64,000 nucleotides of DNA from Neurospora crassa OR74A (lineage: Eukaryota; Ascomycota; Sordariomycetes; Sordariales; Sordariaceae), in contig NC_026502.1 of the NCBI RefSeq assembly GCF_000182925.2, positions 2,418,001-2,482,000 of the forward strand, in the 5' to 3' direction. Positions 61,611 to 64,000 of this stretch are shown here, piece by piece. The notes under the pieces are model-generated. The model was given only the letters and a program-made list of their open reading frames with translations. It had not been told where the DNA came from and made no database searches. Each line of letters starts with the position of its first letter. Within the stretch, counting starts at the first letter, position 1. The position numbers were made by a program, and so were the translations under genes.

Positions 61611-62771
61611 ATGCCTCCTAAAAGGAGAACGAGCGCCGCAAACGGAAATACCGCGCAGAGCAAGCAACAGCCTCCAAAGAGACCCGCCTTGTCTCTTCTA
61701 GATACCGACAGCGATGACAAGAAACCGGCACCAAAGCGATCCGTGAAGCGGAGACGGAAAACCCAGACCCAGCCGCGAACTAGACTTGATAGCCATGAGC
61801 GAGAGGATGAGGATGCAGATGAGAATGGCAGTGATGATGCTGGCGGGGATGTTCCACATGTGCAGGTTGCAAATATCAATCGGTAAGTTGCGACTTCCTC
61901 CGGATATGATACTGATGACCGCGGGTTGCTGGCTGGCACTACAGTGTCACCATCGCCATCCCCATGTCTAATAACTGACTGCCGTTCTCGCATCTTGCAT
62001 AGCAAACGGAGCAAGCCTCGTAATGCACCGCCAGCGACGGTTGAAGAGTACTTGATGGAGCAGAACCAGCAGGCCAAGGAGTTCTTGAAGGGCTTCAAGG
62101 CGGAGCTGGTGGAAAGCCAAACTCAGGCGGAGGAGAGTTTGAAGATGTTCAAGCAGGAGTTGTAAGTTCAAACGCTTTCTTTGTATGCTTCCCATCTGCA
62201 AAATAGGCATTAATCGATCAAAAAGTAACCGCCTTATCGCAAAGGGCGACACTAACCCCTTTATTCTTCAAGACACAACGTTCAGACGAACGACAACGAG
62301 AAAGATTTTCGCAAGGTTTATGCCACCCTGAAGGCAGCCACATCGGGCGAAACGAAGAATTCCAACGAGCTCAAGGAAATGAATTCCTTGTTCACAAAAG
62401 GGGAAAAACTCATCAAGATATGCCACGACATCCTCCAACGCCACCAAATCGCTGTCAGAGACTCGCACCAAGACAAGCCAACTGTGCCACGAGAGATCTG
62501 GGAGCAGGACCACCAAAAGATGCGACAGTTGCTGGACTACGGGAAGGACTACGGACAGAAGTTGGTGGAGGGGATCATCAGTCCCGATGTAAAAGGGGAT
62601 GATAGTCCCACCCAGGATAAGGAGAAGGAAGCCGGCTTGAGTGAAGCTGAGACACTTGCTATTGGGCTGTTTGACGGGTCCAAAAAGAAGAGCGAAGAGA
62701 CAGAGCGCTGGGGGAGGGTTGCACATGCTCAGGCGAAGGCTTTGGCAGCTGTTGTCAAGACTGTGCCGTAG
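61611..62771 (+). CDS. Nuclear-looking coiled-coil hypothetical protein
   Basis: Three exons: 61611-61882, 62003-62161 and 62273-62771; 309 residues. I do not recognise the family. The N-terminus is basic (MPPKRRTSAA), with a strong NLS-like KRSVKRRRK at about 42-50 and an acidic patch near 61-85. After the first splice, a long charged helix (TVEEYLMEQNQQAKEFLKGF, EESLKMFKQEL) leads into a second helical region (LFTKGEKLIKICHDILQRHQ, QKMRQLLDYGKDYGQKLVEG). Helix pattern and basic ends suggest a nuclear coiled-coil protein, possibly chromatin- or kinetochore-associated, but that is a guess. All splice joins preserve the frame; the second join gives KQELHNVQTNDNEKDF. Confidence 0.78.
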
Positions 62772-63301
62772 GGCGATTGCGAGAATGTTCAGGGCGGAAG
62801 TAAGGATTTATGAGGCATCGTGGATCTGAACATAATGGTATTCTGTTGTTCGTGGGATCATGTTACTGAAGGAGGACATCGACAAGAGGAAATCTAACAT
62901 GAAAGCGATGTAGAGGGGGTTCTCCGGGTAACTCGCTGATACTTAGTTTTCGAGACCATGGCAGGCAAGTGATTGACCACAGTTTTAAACATCTCCAGCC
63001 TTTGGCTGATATGGAATTCGTCTAATCTTTTGGTCAAGCACATGATATTTGCCGAGCCAAAAGTCCCAAAAGTGCAAAGACTTGGCGGTGTCGTTGATGT
63101 TGCCAAGACTTCGAATTTCAGTGTGGGGCTTTCGTGCACGAGCCACTCTACGCTAGCCCGAAGTAGACTAGCTGCCGGGCGGCACGCAGTTAGGGCTTTG
63201 CGTCCTCTCCCTCACAACACTCAATTCCTCGAAATTTTTGAACTTTCCGCTGGTGATCTTTCCGTCGACTTCACTAACGCAGGAATCAACCTCGGGGTCT
63301 G
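62772..63301. other. Promoter region of the L15 gene
   Basis: About 530 bp between the coiled-coil gene stop and the L15 leader. No open frame of note; it must hold the L15 promoter. Confidence 0.5.
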
Positions 63302-63443
63302 GTACGTACGCGCCTTTGTCATTTTCCGTCCGCTGCCGAACCCGCGTTACTCTCTTATCGCAAGAGTTGTAATTTTTTCGCTCCTTTCGTTCCCCTTCTT
63401 TCTTGCAGCCAGCGACTAACCGACGACAACTTGGTGTTTGCAG
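63302..63443 (+). other. Probable 5'-UTR intron of the L15 gene
   Basis: Donor GTACGT at 63302, CTAAC branch site at 63416-63420 and acceptor GTGTTTGCAG ending at 63443, seven bases before the ATG. An earlier TTCTTGCAG near 63400-63408 could be an alternative acceptor. Confidence 0.6.
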
Positions 63444-63450
63444 AGTCAAA

Positions 63451-63946
63451 ATGGGTGCCCTCAAATACCTCGAAGAGCTTCAGAAGAAGAAGCAGAGCGA
63501 CGTCGTTCGCTTCCTTCTTCGCGTTCGCTGCTGGGAGGTTAGTTGAAACCAAGCATACACCGATCGAGAACGGTTGCCGAAAGAATATCTGTGGACGGTC
63601 GGCCTTTTTTGGCGAGAGAACCTGTTTGATGGGAACAGTGGGAAGCGAGTTCTACGAGAGGATTCATCCGCCCCCGCGAACTCACTCATACACTTGTTTC
63701 TGTCAATCTGGGGGACCGCGCCGAAATTTTTCGCGTCACCGTTCTTGCTATACACTCGTTGAACATTTGCTGAGAGTGCATCAATATAGCTTCGCCAGTT
63801 GAACGTCATCCACCGGGCCTCGAGACCCAGCCGCCCCGACAAGGCCCGCCGCCTCGGCTACAAGGCCAAGCAGGGCTATGTCATCTACCGCGCCCGTGTC
63901 CGTCGCGGTGGTCGCAAGAAGCCCGTCCCCAAGGGTGCCACCTACG
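63451..63946 (+). CDS. RPL15: 60S ribosomal protein L15 (eL15), 5' part
   Basis: Exon 63451-63537 encodes [20 protein letters not shown] and on to RCWE. Exon 63790-63946 continues [42 protein letters not shown] and PVPKGATYG, then reaches an ACG|GTACGT donor; the rest lies beyond the window. These segments match eukaryotic L15, a large-subunit protein, over their whole length with no gaps. The first coding intron (252 bp) and the leader intron are long relative to the others here, as is common in fungal ribosomal-protein genes. A Leu stands where most species have Tyr after CWE. Confidence 0.95.
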
Positions 63947-64000
63947 GTACGTTTTCTTGAACGCCAGAGTTTGCGATGGTTTCCAGTTTGCTGATACCCC

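Overview
This window looks like nuclear DNA of a filamentous ascomycete, most likely a Sordariomycete close to Neurospora or Sordaria. Base composition is balanced by eye. Genes are on both strands with short introns, mostly 54-130 bp, using GTRNGT-type donors, CTAAC/CTGAC branch sites and NAG acceptors. Leaders are long and pyrimidine- or CAA-rich, intergenic spaces are long, and simple-sequence tracts are frequent. Proteins carry the long disordered Ser/Pro/Gln-rich tails usual in these fungi. I see no rRNA, tRNA, CRISPR array, virus-like element or intact transposon, and no strongly AT-rich block that would suggest RIP-mutated repeats.

Layout. 1-4.3 kb: upstream region of a small serine-rich protein gene (4307-4816, +). 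4.8-15.9 kb: an 11-kb gene-poor stretch with at best one weak small spliced candidate. 15.9-21.2 kb (+): a 1,686-residue WD40 scaffold protein with a 5'-UTR intron. 22.4-24.4 kb (-): a TDT-family organic-acid or sulfite-type transporter whose model needs an 8-nt micro-exon. 27.2-28.8 kb (-): a PRPP synthetase with a large insert. 30.4-31.0 kb (+): RNA polymerase III subunit Rpc17/RPC9. It converges, 31 bp apart, on an atypical Rho-like GTPase (31.0-31.75 kb, -). 32.3-34.3 kb (+): tRNA pseudouridine synthase Pus3/Deg1. 35.1-35.9 kb (-): PIG-H/Gpi15. 38.0-41.9 kb (-): a Ras-like GTPase fused to a RasGEF. 45.2-46.9 kb (+): a disordered basic protein. 48.1-49.3 kb (-): a HIT zinc-finger protein. 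50.2-51.2 kb (+): the mitochondrial Fe-S protein Nfu1. 51.2-57.4 kb: gene-poor. 57.4-60.2 kb (+): a PSP1-domain protein. 61.6-62.8 kb (+): a nuclear-looking coiled-coil protein. 63.45 kb to the edge (+): the 5' part of ribosomal protein L15.

Most genes are housekeeping: nucleotide synthesis, Pol III transcription, tRNA modification, ribosome, snoRNP assembly, Fe-S clusters and GPI anchors. They do not form an operon or cluster. The least ordinary content is two small GTPases about 9 kb apart, both lacking the catalytic switch-II glutamine, one covalently joined to an exchange-factor domain. All exon joins were made by hand from splice signals and checked only for reading-frame arithmetic; no search or transcript data were available.
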